A stretch of DNA of 64,000 nucleotides from an uncultured Clostridium sp. GTDB lineage: Bacteria; Bacillota; Clostridia; UBA1212; UBA1255. The translations under genes were made by a program, and so were the position numbers. The notes under the pieces were generated by a model. The model saw nothing but the letters and a program-made list of their open reading frames with translations. It was not told the origin of the DNA and ran no database searches. Numbering within the stretch: the stretch's first letter is position 1; each line of letters opens with the position of its first letter. The DNA is taken from positions 87,798 through 151,797 of the forward strand of contig UQSG01000002.1 of NCBI GenBank assembly GCA_900543695.1, read 5' to 3'. Shown one piece after another: positions 8,727-19,714 of the stretch.

Positions 8727-10247
8727 TTATATTTTCTTTCCGTCAACCGCTTTCCCGCCGCCTTCATAGCAGGCAAAGCATTCCTCCGTATGCCGGGGAT
8801 CCGGGCGCGGCGTGATCAGGCTGACGAGCGGAACCAGCGCAAGCGTCAGGAGCATGGATACCGCACCGGCGCCCGTGCCGGACATAAACTGAAAAATCAT
8901 GTTGCACAAAACAAAACCGATACCTGCCGCAAAGCTGATCCACACTGCGGCGTTCGTAACCTTTTTCCAGTAGAGCCCGTACAGAAACGGCGCCAGAAAC
9001 GCGCCCGCAAGCGCTCCCCAGGAAATCGCCATCAAATTTGTAATCAGCGTACCAGGATAAAGAGCCAGCAGAACCGATACAAGCATGAACAGCACGCAGA
9101 ACAGGCGTGTCAGAAGCATTTGCTGCTTATCCCGCAGATTCGGCTTCAGAAAGCCCTTGATAAAATCAACTGTAAGGGTTGAGGCAGACGAAATTACGAG
9201 TGACGAAAGCGTAGACATCGAGGCGGACAGCACCAATACTACAACCAGTCCCATCAGGATGTCGGGCAGGACGTTGGCAAGCATCTGCGGTACGATTTCA
9301 TCGTAGCCCACAGAAGGCGCTCCGTCCGCGCCCGCTTCGACATACAGTCTTCCGAAGCCTCCCATGAAATAGGAGCCTCCCGCCACGACAAGCGCAAACA
9401 CGGTAGAGATGACAGCTCCTTTTCCGATCGATTTTTCGCTGTCAATCGTATAAAACTTATGTACCATCTGCGGCAGCCCCCAGGAGCCAAGGCTCGTCAG
9501 GAGCATCACTCCCAAAAGTCCAAGCGGATCAGGTCCGAAAAGAGAAACGTACGCGCCGTGCATCCCCGATCCAGCGGAGCCCTGTGCAGCCTCCACAGCA
9601 GAAAGAGATTTGATCGCCTCCATGAATCCGCCCCCGCCGTTTAAAACGGCCGCTACCACAAGGACGATGCCGGCCAGCATAACGATTCCCTGTACGAAGT
9701 TATTGGCGACCGTGGCCATATATCCGCCAAGGACCACATAGATTCCGGTCAGCACGGCCATTCCTATAATGCAATATTTGAAATCGATCCCGAACGCCAT
9801 GGAGAAAATTCCGGAAAGCCCTTTATAAACGGAAGCCGAATAGGGCACTAAAAAAATGAAAATAATCAGCGCTGCGGCCAGCTTAAGCGGTCTGCTGCGG
9901 TATCTCTTGGAAAAAAACTCCGGCATGGTAGACGCCCCGAGATGCTGCGTCATGATTCTCGTTCTGCGGCCCAGTACGGCCCACGCGGCAAGGCTGCCAA
10001 GCAGCGCGTTTGCCAGTCCTACCCAGAACGCCGATATTCCGAAGTTCCAGCCGAACTGTCCTGCATATCCGATAAATACAACCGCCGAGAAATAAGAAGT
10101 CCCATAAGAAAAAGCGGTAAGCCAGGGGCCCACGCTTCGTCCGCCAAGCACGAAGTCCTCCATGCTTCTGACTTTTCTTTGATAAAGAAAACCGAGCAAA
10201 AGCGTCGCCGCAAAAAACAATGCTACAAAAATGATTTTCACTGCCAT
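8727..10247 (-). CDS. Sodium/solute symporter (SSS family, PutP-like)
   Basis: A 506-residue integral membrane protein with about 13 hydrophobic segments and the SSS-family features FSYGTSYFSAVVFIGYAG near the N-terminus and the long run LVVVLVLSASMSTLSSLVISSAS (Na+-site region, about 335-357). It imports an organic solute with sodium. Proline is the best-known substrate of close relatives, but pantothenate or carboxylates are possible. ATG 10247 has GGAGGAC nearby. It has its own promoter (10349-10378) and is followed after 33 bases by the aryl-CoA ligase gene, so it might serve uptake of an aromatic compound, but this is only inferred from position. Confidence 0.85.
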   Translation of the reverse strand: MAVKIIFVALFFAATLLLGFLYQRKVRSMEDFVLGGRSVGPWLTAFSYGTSYFSAVVFIGYAGQFGWNFGISAFWVGLANALLGSLAAWAVLGRRTRIMTQHLGASTMPEFFSKRYRSRPLKLAAALIIFIFLVPYSASVYKGLSGIFSMAFGIDFKYCIIGMAVLTGIYVVLGGYMATVANNFVQGIVMLAGIVLVVAAVLNGGGGFMEAIKSLSAVEAAQGSAGSGMHGAYVSLFGPDPLGLLGVMLLTSLGSWGLPQMVHKFYTIDSEKSIGKGAVISTVFALVVAGGSYFMGGFGRLYVEAGADGAPSVGYDEIVPQMLANVLPDILMGLVVVLVLSASMSTLSSLVISSASTLTVDFIKGFLKPNLRDKQQMLLTRLFCVLFMLVSVLLALYPGTLITNLMAISWGALAGAFLAPFLYGLYWKKVTNAAVWISFAAGIGFVLCNMIFQFMSGTGAGAVSMLLTLALVPLVSLITPRPDPRHTEECFACYEGGGKAVDGKKI

Positions 10248-10348
10248 TCTGCCGTCCTCCGATAAAATAAAATGAATTGCTCCGCCGGCGGCTCCCGCCC
10301 CGGCCCTTCCGTCCTACAGTGTAAGCCCACACGGGCACACACAGATAT

Positions 10349-10378
10349 ATTTTACCGTTTTCCCTTATGGAATGTCAA
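10349..10378 (-). promoter_or_regulatory. Predicted sigma-A promoter of the symporter and downstream genes
   Basis: On the minus strand TTGACA (10373-10378) is separated by 18 bases from TAAAAT (10349-10354). Transcription would give a GC-rich leader of about 95 bases before the symporter start. Confidence 0.65.
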
Positions 10379-10406
10379 CCTGATTTTACAGAAACATGCA
10401 AAATTG

Positions 10407-11813
10407 TTAATATTTTGAAGCCAGATTTACTACAGATTGATACCACGCTTCAAAGGCAGCGCTGCGGTCCGTCCGTTCTACCGCAGACTCATACGGAACG
10501 CCCTCTTCACACAACGCAACGACCTCGGCACGGCCTTGTGCAGCCGCGTCAACCAGAGAAGCAGTCAGCTCTTCACAAAACGAATTATAGCCAATAAAGC
10601 CAGTGGGCGCATAGGTCGAGCCATGCAGCGTCTGATCGATCGATACTGTCAGCATACCATATTTTACGGAATCATACAGCAAAAGTTTTTTCATATAATC
10701 TTTGGTTACAGGCTCCTCATAAATTTCCGCATAAGAAGATATCTCACTGTTCTCCGCGCTGAAGCCTACAATGCTTTCGCTGCTGCAGAGCCAGTGCAAA
10801 AAGTAATAGCACTCCCGATTTATTTGATCGCCGTGATCAAAAACAGAAGCGCCGTTTCCCTTCTGCGGAGCGATATTCCGGGAGGCGTTCACAGACGGAT
10901 ACGACATGGACGACAGAAGCAGCGTGCTCAGCCCGCCCGTATTGTTGCGGAACTGCCTCGGAAAATATGAACTGTCCCGCGGAGTCCCCACATATCCCAT
11001 GATATCGCCGTCCGCGAGCGCCTGGCAGATATCGTCCGTTTGCAAGATATATCCACGGACAACGCCGCCGTAATAAAAATCCCAGATTTTGCGAAGCATA
11101 TCTCTATTTGTATTGATTTTAATTTCATGATTCGCCGCCTGTACAATTGCGGGAAGCTGCTGCGCGGAATACGTAAAAATATAGTCCTGAACGGATTCCA
11201 GGGCAACCATCGCCCTGCCTCCAGACCATTCGTAATATTGCTCTGCCAGGCTCGTAATTCCTTCCCAGGTCAGCCATTGCTGAATATCGACATTATTATC
11301 GTCATAAAAATATCTCCACATGGAGTCGTTTACAATGGTGATGTCAGACGTTTTCGAGATCGGGAAAATATATGTTTCTTCTTTTCCGGTGAAGCGGCCT
11401 TCATTTAAAAAGTCTATAAAATACCCTGCCAGCTCTGCTCCGGAAAGATATTCTTCTGCATTTACGATCAGGCTTCTGCACATGGCCTGGTATGCCAGCT
11501 CGCTGGTGACGATGGAAATTTCCGGATAATCATACTCTTCACCTGCATCAAAGGCTGCCGTCAGCTCGGATTCTATTTCAGCCGGCGTTTTATATACAAG
11601 GACGACACGGACGCCGCGTTTTTTTCCTTCCGTCGAATTGTAGGTGTCCGTCAGCATCTGAAAGACGGCCTGCTGATTATCCGTATAACTATGCCAGAAA
11701 CAAATTTCAGTAAGCTCCTGTTCCGTGCTTTCATCACAGCCGGTCTGCATCAGCAGGCCGAACGCCAGCAGACAGCCAAGCAATATAGAAAATACGCGTT
11801 TTCTTTTGATCAA
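10407..11813 (-). CDS. Extracellular solute-binding lipoprotein (ABC-type family 1)
   Basis: A 468-residue secreted lipoprotein. I place the start at TTG 11813 because TTGAGGGG precedes it and because translation from there opens with IKRKRVF and a hydrophobic stretch ending at a lipobox-like QTGC, giving a clean lipoprotein signal. A longer frame back to 11870 would put 19 extra residues before the signal and run through a palindromic operator. The mature part has family-1 sugar-binding protein character (ICFWHSYTDNQQAVFQML near the N-terminus, many aromatic residues). No permease or ATPase gene is adjacent, so it is an orphan. It could feed a distant ABC system or act as a sensor. The sugar or peptide bound is unknown. 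Confidence 0.75.
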   Translation of the reverse strand: MIKRKRVFSILLGCLLAFGLLMQTGCDESTEQELTEICFWHSYTDNQQAVFQMLTDTYNSTEGKKRGVRVVLVYKTPAEIESELTAAFDAGEEYDYPEISIVTSELAYQAMCRSLIVNAEEYLSGAELAGYFIDFLNEGRFTGKEETYIFPISKTSDITIVNDSMWRYFYDDNNVDIQQWLTWEGITSLAEQYYEWSGGRAMVALESVQDYIFTYSAQQLPAIVQAANHEIKINTNRDMLRKIWDFYYGGVVRGYILQTDDICQALADGDIMGYVGTPRDSSYFPRQFRNNTGGLSTLLLSSMSYPSVNASRNIAPQKGNGASVFDHGDQINRECYYFLHWLCSSESIVGFSAENSEISSYAEIYEEPVTKDYMKKLLLYDSVKYGMLTVSIDQTLHGSTYAPTGFIGYNSFCEELTASLVDAAAQGRAEVVALCEEGVPYESAVERTDRSAAFEAWYQSVVNLASKY

Positions 11814-11835
11814 GCTTATCCCCTCAAGGAAATCT

Positions 11836-11856
11836 CTGGCAAAGCAGCTTTGCCAG
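11836..11856. promoter_or_regulatory. 21-bp palindromic operator before the solute-binding protein
   Basis: CTGGCAAAGC (11836-11845), one central base, then GCTTTGCCAG (11847-11856): perfect 10-bp arms. Size and symmetry fit a repressor site such as those of LacI- or GntR-type proteins. It ends 23 bases upstream of the TTG start. In RNA it would also form a strong hairpin just before the ribosome binding site. Confidence 0.6.
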
Positions 11857-11924
11857 GCCTCCCACTGCATTCCACTGAGATAAGTGTAAGAAGAAAATTT
11901 GTATTATGCTTACATAGAAAATAA

Positions 11925-11972
11925 ATAAAATGGCAGAATATATTAATTTTGCGTAAATCAATAAATTCTGCC
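11925..11972 (-). terminator. Likely terminator of spoVS
   Basis: Arms 11932-11944 and 11960-11972 are inverted copies of 13 bp with one mismatch and a 15-base loop. On the minus strand the stem is followed by a T-rich stretch. It lies between the spoVS stop and the solute-binding protein start. Confidence 0.5.
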
Positions 11973-12007
11973 AACGTAATTGATAATATTCTAAATTGTT
12001 TGATTTT

Positions 12008-12286
12008 TTAAATCGCGTATCCCAAATCGATGCTTTCTACTATAAATCTGAGCGCAGTCCGCTCCATTCCATTGATATATACGTCGGAAAAGGCGGGTAT
12101 GCATACTACGTCCCTGCCGGAGATTGCAAGATATCCTCTGGCAATTGCGATGGCTTTCATCGTCTGGTTTACGGCGCCTGCGCCGATCGCTTGAAGCTCT
12201 GCGCTCCCCTCTTCCTTGACGACCGAAGCCAAAGCAGATGCTACCGATGTAGGATTTGATTTTGATGAAACTTTTAATACATCCAT
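12008..12286 (-). CDS. spoVS: Stage V sporulation protein S
   Basis: A 92-residue Alba-like protein needed for normal septation and spore coat assembly in Bacillus; its exact biochemistry is unclear. The sequence runs MDVLKVSSKSNPTSVASAL, then GAGAVNQTMKAIAIARGYLA, then SGRDVVCIPAF and ends GMERTALRFIVESI, which is the conserved family from end to end. GGAGGAATTAAAA precedes the ATG. It stands alone with its own leader and is a marker for endospore formers, though SpoVS also occurs in some non-sporulating lineages. Confidence 0.96.
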   Translation of the reverse strand: MDVLKVSSKSNPTSVASALASVVKEEGSAELQAIGAGAVNQTMKAIAIARGYLAISGRDVVCIPAFSDVYINGMERTALRFIVESIDLGYAI

Positions 12287-12465
12287 TTTTAATTCCTCCT
12301 GAAATAATGGTTTGTAGATTGTATTTTACCTTTCCTGCATTCAAAAATCCATTATTTCCCGCGCTGGAAGCCATTGGAAGGAGGATTTTTCCCGCTGTCT
12401 CGGCAGCGATCGGGTGAAAAATTCTTTTTCCCGGTGTGCGTTTCAGCGGCGATTATTTCCCGGAC

Positions 12466-13254
12466 TCATTCGCATTGCATGCTGATGCGGCTGATTTCAA
12501 GTGCTTTCCCTGTCTTCGCGTCCGCCCTGATCCGTACCGCATGCAGCATTCCGCAGCCCTCAGCAGGTTTGAATTTTTGGGGCACACACTTTACAAATTT
12601 ATTTAGTACGCCGGCTTTATCCATTCCTATAACGCCCCCGTGCGGCCCCGTCATGCCGACGTCCGTTATGAATGCAGTCCCGCCCGGCAAAATTCTCTCG
12701 TCCGCCGTCTGCACATGTGTATGCGTTCCCGCCACGGCAGTAACGCGTCCGTCCAAAAAATATGCCAGCGCGGCTTTTTCCGCCGTTGCTTCGGCATGAA
12801 AGTCGACGAAAATCACCGGCGTCCGTTCGCGCAGGCGGCTGACCTCCCGCTCCGCGATTTCAAACGGATTATCGCACGGATCCATGTAAACACGCCCCTG
12901 CAGGTTGACTACGCCAACCAGGAATCCTCCCAGCTCCAGCAAAGCGGAACCCTTCCCCGGCAGATTTGAGGCGAAGTTTGCGGGCCGTACCATAGAATAA
13001 TCATTAATAAACTGATAGATTTCATGGTTATTCCACGTATGATTCCCCATAGTGATGCAGTCGGCTCCCGCAAGATAAATTTCCTCCGCGGATCCCAGGG
13101 AAAGCCCTCTGCCATGCGACGCATTTTCCCCGTTTACGATACATACATCTACCGCATGCTCCCTGCGGAGCTCAGGGAGAGCCTTTCTCAGCGCCGCCCG
13201 GCCCGTTCCTCCGAACACGTCGCCAACAAACAGAATCGTAATAATGTCGTTCAT
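12466..13254 (-). CDS. ymdB: YmdB-type metallophosphoesterase (TIGR00282 family)
   Basis: A 262-residue dinuclear-metal phosphoesterase. The B. subtilis relative hydrolyses 2',3'-cyclic nucleotides and affects biofilm and motility choice. Metal-binding motifs are visible in order: FVGDVFGGTGR, VNGENASHG, MGNHTWNN, VDFHAEATAEK and GTHTHVQTAD, then the C-terminal GVIGMDKAGVLNKF. It lies directly downstream of rny on the same strand, the conserved RNase Y-YmdB arrangement, with a hairpin in the gap between them that may set their relative expression. Confidence 0.93.
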   Translation of the reverse strand: MNDIITILFVGDVFGGTGRAALRKALPELRREHAVDVCIVNGENASHGRGLSLGSAEEIYLAGADCITMGNHTWNNHEIYQFINDYSMVRPANFASNLPGKGSALLELGGFLVGVVNLQGRVYMDPCDNPFEIAEREVSRLRERTPVIFVDFHAEATAEKAALAYFLDGRVTAVAGTHTHVQTADERILPGGTAFITDVGMTGPHGGVIGMDKAGVLNKFVKCVPQKFKPAEGCGMLHAVRIRADAKTGKALEISRISMQCE

Positions 13255-13265
13255 CCGAATCCTCC

Positions 13266-13307
13266 AGAAAAAGAAAGGACGCCATGAAGCATATGCCTCA
13301 CGGCGTC
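13266..13307 (-). terminator. Terminator or attenuator between rny and ymdB
   Basis: GACGCCATGA (from 13278) pairs with TCACGGCGTC (to 13307), with one mismatch in the stem. On the minus strand a T-rich but interrupted tail follows. It probably stops some transcripts after rny and lets others run into ymdB. Confidence 0.55.
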
Positions 13308-13323
13308 TTTTGCCGCGTCAAAA

Positions 13324-14910
13324 TCATTTCGCATAATCTACTGCCCGTGTCTCACGGATCATCGTCACCTTGATCTGACCCGGATATTCCATCTCGTCCT
13401 CGATCTTTTTGACGATTTCACGTGCCTTCAGAACCATATCGTCATCGGAAATATCTTCCGGCTTTACCATAATCCGAACCTCCCGGCCCGCCTGGATCGC
13501 ATACGTCTTTTCTACGCCGTCAAAGGAATTTGCAATCTCTTCCAGCTTCTCAAGACGTTTGATATACGACTCCAGCGTTTCGCGCCTGGCGCCCGGACGT
13601 GCTGCGGAAATGGAATCCGCTGCTTGGACAAGCACCGCGATAATGGATTCGGGTTCCACATCTCCGTGGTGCGCCATGATGGCATTGATGATGACCGGTG
13701 ACTCTTTATACTTCCTGGCGATATCTGCTCCGATTTCAATATGGGAACCTTCCATCTCAAAATCTACCGCTTTTCCGATATCATGGATCAGGCCGGCCCT
13801 CTTGGCAAGCGCCACGTCCACTCCGAGCTCCGCCGCCATAATTCCCGCCAGACGGGAAACCTCAATCGAATGGATCAGCACGCTCTGTCCGTAGCTTGTT
13901 CTGTATTTTAAACGTCCGAGGAGCTTGACAATTTCCGGATGCAGTCCGTAAACGCCGGTCTCGTACGTTGCGTTTTCGCCTTCCTGTTTAATTACGTGGT
14001 CGACTTCCTTCTTTGCCTTTTCGACCATTTCCTCGATCCTCGCCGGATGGATACGTCCGTCTATAATCAGCTTTTCCAGGGCGATCCTTGCGACTTCCCG
14101 CCGGATCGGATCGTAGCCGGACAAAATGACGGATTCCGGCGTATCGTCTATAATCAGATCGATTCCCGTCAGCGTTTCCAATGTACGGATATTTCTTCCT
14201 TCCCGTCCGATAATTCTGCCCTTCATGTCGTCGTTTGGCAGAGCCACCACGGAAATCGTAGCTTCCGAAACATAATCCGCCGCGCATTTCTGTATGGCGG
14301 CAGCGATGATCTCGCGTGCTTTCTCCCTTGATTCATCCTTCAGTTTCGTTTCGTAATCCTTGATCAGCAGGACCGTTTCATGCTGGAGCTCGTTTTCCAG
14401 ATTCGCCAGCAGCAGAGATTTTGCCTCGTCCCGCGTCATGCCTGCGATTTTCTCAAGCTCCGCTGTCTGCTTCTCATATGTTTCCTTCACGGCCTCTTCA
14501 AAGCGGGCGACATCCGCCATTCTGACAGCGATCTGCTCTTCTTTTTGTTCGAGCTGCTCTTGTTTCTTGTCGAGGCTGTCCTCCTTCTGAATCAGTCTTC
14601 TTTCATTGCGCTGAATTTCATTGCGCCTGTCCTTAATCTCCCGTTCCAGTTCAATTCTGCTTTTGTGTATTTCTTCCTTAGCCTGAAGCAGACATTCCCG
14701 CTTTTTGCTTTCGCCGTCTTTCACAGCTTCGCTGACGAGTCTCTTTCCTTCCGCCTCGGCACTTCCAAATACCGCCTCCGCCTCTTCTTTTCTGGTGTCG
14801 TATCCTTTTTTGTAGGACCTTTTCCCAGATAAATGCCAGCAAAGGCCACAACCGGCTGCTCCTGCTGCTATGAGAATTGAGGGGATTACTATTTGTAAAA
14901 TCTGTTCCAA
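13324..14910 (-). CDS. rny: Ribonuclease Y
   Basis: The membrane-bound endoribonuclease that starts mRNA turnover in many Firmicutes. Translation from TTG 14910 (AAAGGGG upstream) gives 528 residues, the usual size; a longer frame to 14964 adds an unlikely polar leader. The order is: N-terminal membrane helix (about 4-24, LQIVIPSILIAAGAAGCGL), long charged coiled coil (about 30-180), KH RNA-binding domain with GRIIGREGRNIRTLE (about 210-270), and HD domain with HSIEVSRLAG and the metal-binding HDIGKA (about 335-430). It has its own promoter at 15001-15030. Confidence 0.96.
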   Translation of the reverse strand: MEQILQIVIPSILIAAGAAGCGLCWHLSGKRSYKKGYDTRKEEAEAVFGSAEAEGKRLVSEAVKDGESKKRECLLQAKEEIHKSRIELEREIKDRRNEIQRNERRLIQKEDSLDKKQEQLEQKEEQIAVRMADVARFEEAVKETYEKQTAELEKIAGMTRDEAKSLLLANLENELQHETVLLIKDYETKLKDESREKAREIIAAAIQKCAADYVSEATISVVALPNDDMKGRIIGREGRNIRTLETLTGIDLIIDDTPESVILSGYDPIRREVARIALEKLIIDGRIHPARIEEMVEKAKKEVDHVIKQEGENATYETGVYGLHPEIVKLLGRLKYRTSYGQSVLIHSIEVSRLAGIMAAELGVDVALAKRAGLIHDIGKAVDFEMEGSHIEIGADIARKYKESPVIINAIMAHHGDVEPESIIAVLVQAADSISAARPGARRETLESYIKRLEKLEEIANSFDGVEKTYAIQAGREVRIMVKPEDISDDDMVLKAREIVKKIEDEMEYPGQIKVTMIRETRAVDYAK

Positions 14911-15000
14911 ATGAACACTTCCCCTTTCGTGAAATTTAGTTATCAAAGTACGACATTTATCCAATGAACAAAAAATGCGTATACTTCTTATACAAACGTT

Positions 15001-15030
15001 ATTTTACAATAAAGCGGCTTTTTCTGTCAA
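15001..15030 (-). promoter_or_regulatory. Predicted promoter of rny
   Basis: Minus strand TTGACA (15025-15030), 18-base spacer, TAAAAT (15001-15006) preceded by TTG. Confidence 0.7.
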
Positions 15031-15048
15031 GTCTTTTTTGCCCGCTGC

Positions 15049-17550
15049 TCACTCGTCCGGAAGCTCCGGGAGAGAAGAAATCAGCACATGGCGCGGATTA
15101 TTGCCGTCGCGCGCGCTGATATAGCCCTTTTCCTCCATCTGGTCAATGATACGGGACGCGCGGCTGTAGCCGAGTCCCAGTTTTCTCTGTAAGTAAGAAG
15201 CCGAAATCTGTTTGACGTCAATCGCGATCCGGACGGCCTCCAGAAACAGCTCGTCTACCTCGGCATCCGGGCCGCCTGAAGCATTCTGCGCGCCGCCGCG
15301 CTTTCCCTTCTCCGGAATTTTTGCATTTTCGACTTCCTCATGGACCTTCTCATCATATTCCGCAGCGCCGTAAGTGGTCTGGAGGTATTTTACGACGTTT
15401 TCGATTTCTTCATCGGAAATAAAGCCGCCCTGCGCGCGGATTGCCTTCATGCTCCCCACGGGGTAAAACAGCAAATCGCCTCTTCCCAGGAGTTTTTCAG
15501 CTCCCGCGTAATCCAAAATCGTTCTGGAGTCTACCTGCGACGCGACCTTGAAGGCGATTCTCGACGGAATGTTGGATTTGATCAGACCCGTTATAACGTC
15601 TACCGACGGCCGCTGCGTGGCGACGACCAGATGGATTCCCGCGGCACGAGCTTTCTGCGCGATGCGGTTGATGGCTTCCTCCACGGAGTCCCGCGCGACC
15701 ATCATCAAGTCGGCCAGCTCGTCGATGATCACTAAGATGCGGGGCATTTTCTCCATTCCTCTTTCGTAGGCATAATTGTTGTAGGAGCCGATATCCCGGA
15801 TTCCAAACTTTGCGAACAGTTTATATCGGTTTTCCATTTCCTGTACCGCCCAGGCAAGCGCGGCAGCGGCTTTCTTCGGCTCCGTAACGACGGGGATCAG
15901 CAGATGCGGAATTCCATTATATACGCCGAGCTCCACAACCTTCGGATCGATCATGATCATCCGGACGTCGTCGGGAGACGCTTTATACAAAATGCTTGTG
16001 ATCATGCAGTTGATGCAGACGCTTTTGCCGGAGCCGGTAGAGCCGGCAATCAGCAAATGCGGCATTTTAGCGATATCAGCAACAATCGTTTCCCCGGAAA
16101 TATCCTCGCCGAGACAAAAGGCCAGCGCGGATTTGTGATTTAAAAAGACGTCGGTCTCCACCAGATCTCTGAGATATACGGTCTGCACCTCTTCATTTGG
16201 AATTTCAATTCCGATCGCCGCTTTTCCCGGGATCGGGGCTTCAATCCGGATACCCGGCGCAGCCAGATTCAGTGCGATATCATCGGAAAGATTTTTGATT
16301 CTGCTGACCTTCACGCCGGAGTGAGGCTGCAGCTCGTAGCGCGTAACGGTGGAGCCTCGGGAGATGTGGATCACTTTTGCCTCGATTCCAAAGCTCCGCA
16401 TGACCTCCTCCAGCTTCCGCGCCGTTCTGGCCGCCTGCTTTTTCTGCTCGGCGTGCAGATTCTCAGGCTCTTCTTCCGTTTCCAGCAGGGAAAACGGCGG
16501 CGCGTCATACGTCGTATCAAATTTGCTGGTAGTCACCTTGATCATATCGTCCGGCGCCGCTTCCGGCAGCTTGGTCTCGACGGTGTTGTGCAGTCCCGGC
16601 AAAACGGTTTTAATGACCTCCGGGTTTTCCTCCCGGCGGATTTCTTCATTCCGGCCAGGGCCGGCAATCGTCGCAGGGCGTCTTTTTCTGTTTGCCGTCG
16701 TTTCAAATTCGAAATCCATATGGTAGTCATCGCCGTCCGGGTATTCCGGCTCGTTCATGTCTTTGAAGCTTGATTCGATTACGGCTTCCGTGTCCGCCGC
16801 AGGGATTTCGCTGAAATCGGTTTTCAGCGGCTTTCCTGCGCTTTTTCCCTGCGTTTCAGGGCGGCGTTGGGGCTTTTGCGCCGCAAAGCGCTTTCTGACG
16901 TCCCGGAACCAGCTGCCCGCAATCCGGAAGCGTGCCGCGGATTTTCGTGCGAAATTGACAATAGAAAAAGAAAACAGCGTAATCGCCACAATCAGAAGCG
17001 AGGGGATCAGAATGACAAGCGCTCCGGCCTTTTCAAAAAACTTTTGAAGCAGGCAGCTGATTCCGCCGCCGATAATTCCGCCGGAATGCGAGTTCCATAA
17101 TTTGTCCATCGTCTCGAAAAAGGAAAGGGAAGCGTAATCGGCCGCATAATTGTTTGCAAGCGTATGGATCAGCGAGGCCAGGAACAGAACGAAAGCAATA
17201 TACAGAATTATCGTTTTAGCGCTGAAAACGAGTTTCTCCGTACCCCGCAGCAGGCACCAGGCCAGAACGAACACCGTAAGCATAATTACGACGGTTACGG
17301 CGCTGCCGAAGATCCCGTAGAAGATATTGACGACAAACCGTCCCACCCGTCCTGTTTTGTCCAGCAGAGAAAGAAACAGGAACACGCCGGACGCAAACAG
17401 AATTACGGCCGCAATTTCCTTTCTTTTACTGTCGTCCTTGACCTTAACCGGTCCGTTCGCCTTATGCTCTTTCCCTGCTCCGGATTTTGTGCCTTTCCCT
17501 CCGCCGCTTATCTTTCGTTTCCCGTTGCTCAATTCCGACGATCCTCCCAT
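15049..17550 (-). CDS. ftsK: DNA translocase FtsK/SpoIIIE
   Basis: An 833-residue septal DNA pump that moves chromosomes through closing septa, and into the forespore if it is the SpoIIIE orthologue. There is a basic N-terminus, four to five membrane helices (about 40-205), a charged linker (about 215-370), and a RecA-like motor with Walker A GSTGSGKS near residue 500 and Walker B LVIIDELADLMM near 605. The C-terminal winged-helix gamma domain (about 765-830, SYLQRKLGLGYSRASRIIDQMEEKGYIS) reads polar DNA motifs. Its own promoter lies at 17568-17596. FtsK and SpoIIIE cannot be told apart from sequence alone. Confidence 0.95.
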   Translation of the reverse strand: MGGSSELSNGKRKISGGGKGTKSGAGKEHKANGPVKVKDDSKRKEIAAVILFASGVFLFLSLLDKTGRVGRFVVNIFYGIFGSAVTVVIMLTVFVLAWCLLRGTEKLVFSAKTIILYIAFVLFLASLIHTLANNYAADYASLSFFETMDKLWNSHSGGIIGGGISCLLQKFFEKAGALVILIPSLLIVAITLFSFSIVNFARKSAARFRIAGSWFRDVRKRFAAQKPQRRPETQGKSAGKPLKTDFSEIPAADTEAVIESSFKDMNEPEYPDGDDYHMDFEFETTANRKRRPATIAGPGRNEEIRREENPEVIKTVLPGLHNTVETKLPEAAPDDMIKVTTSKFDTTYDAPPFSLLETEEEPENLHAEQKKQAARTARKLEEVMRSFGIEAKVIHISRGSTVTRYELQPHSGVKVSRIKNLSDDIALNLAAPGIRIEAPIPGKAAIGIEIPNEEVQTVYLRDLVETDVFLNHKSALAFCLGEDISGETIVADIAKMPHLLIAGSTGSGKSVCINCMITSILYKASPDDVRMIMIDPKVVELGVYNGIPHLLIPVVTEPKKAAAALAWAVQEMENRYKLFAKFGIRDIGSYNNYAYERGMEKMPRILVIIDELADLMMVARDSVEEAINRIAQKARAAGIHLVVATQRPSVDVITGLIKSNIPSRIAFKVASQVDSRTILDYAGAEKLLGRGDLLFYPVGSMKAIRAQGGFISDEEIENVVKYLQTTYGAAEYDEKVHEEVENAKIPEKGKRGGAQNASGGPDAEVDELFLEAVRIAIDVKQISASYLQRKLGLGYSRASRIIDQMEEKGYISARDGNNPRHVLISSLPELPDE

Positions 17551-17567
17551 GCATACTGATACCTGTT

Positions 17568-17596
17568 ATTATACTACACTTCAAAAGGCGGCGCAA
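17568..17596 (-). promoter_or_regulatory. Predicted promoter of ftsK/spoIIIE
   Basis: Minus strand TTGCGC (17591-17596), 17-base spacer, perfect TATAAT (17568-17573), 18 bases before the ATG, which leaves a very short leader. Confidence 0.6.
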
Positions 17597-17600
17597 TACG

Positions 17601-19625
<2,025 letters not shown>

Positions 19626-19642
19626 TTGATCACCTCCCGCAT

Positions 19643-19693
19643 ATTATAAATGATCCGCGTATCGTTGACAAATCATTTGAAGCCCTTTATACT
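19643..19693. promoter_or_regulatory. Divergent recG/rsmD promoters sharing one -35 box
   Basis: Plus strand (rsmD): TTGACA 19665-19670, 17 bases, TATACT 19688-19693. Minus strand (recG): TTGTCA from 19671 to 19666, 17 bases, TATAAT from 19648 to 19643. The two -35 hexamers overlap by five of six bases, so one RNA polymerase should exclude the other. Confidence 0.7.
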
Positions 19694-19714
19694 CATTTGC
19701 AAGAGGTGTGTCAA

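Noticed and set aside
13324..14964. Start of RNase Y at ATG 14964
   Set aside because: It would add 18 polar residues before the membrane helix; TTG 14910 has a good ribosome binding site and the normal N-terminus.
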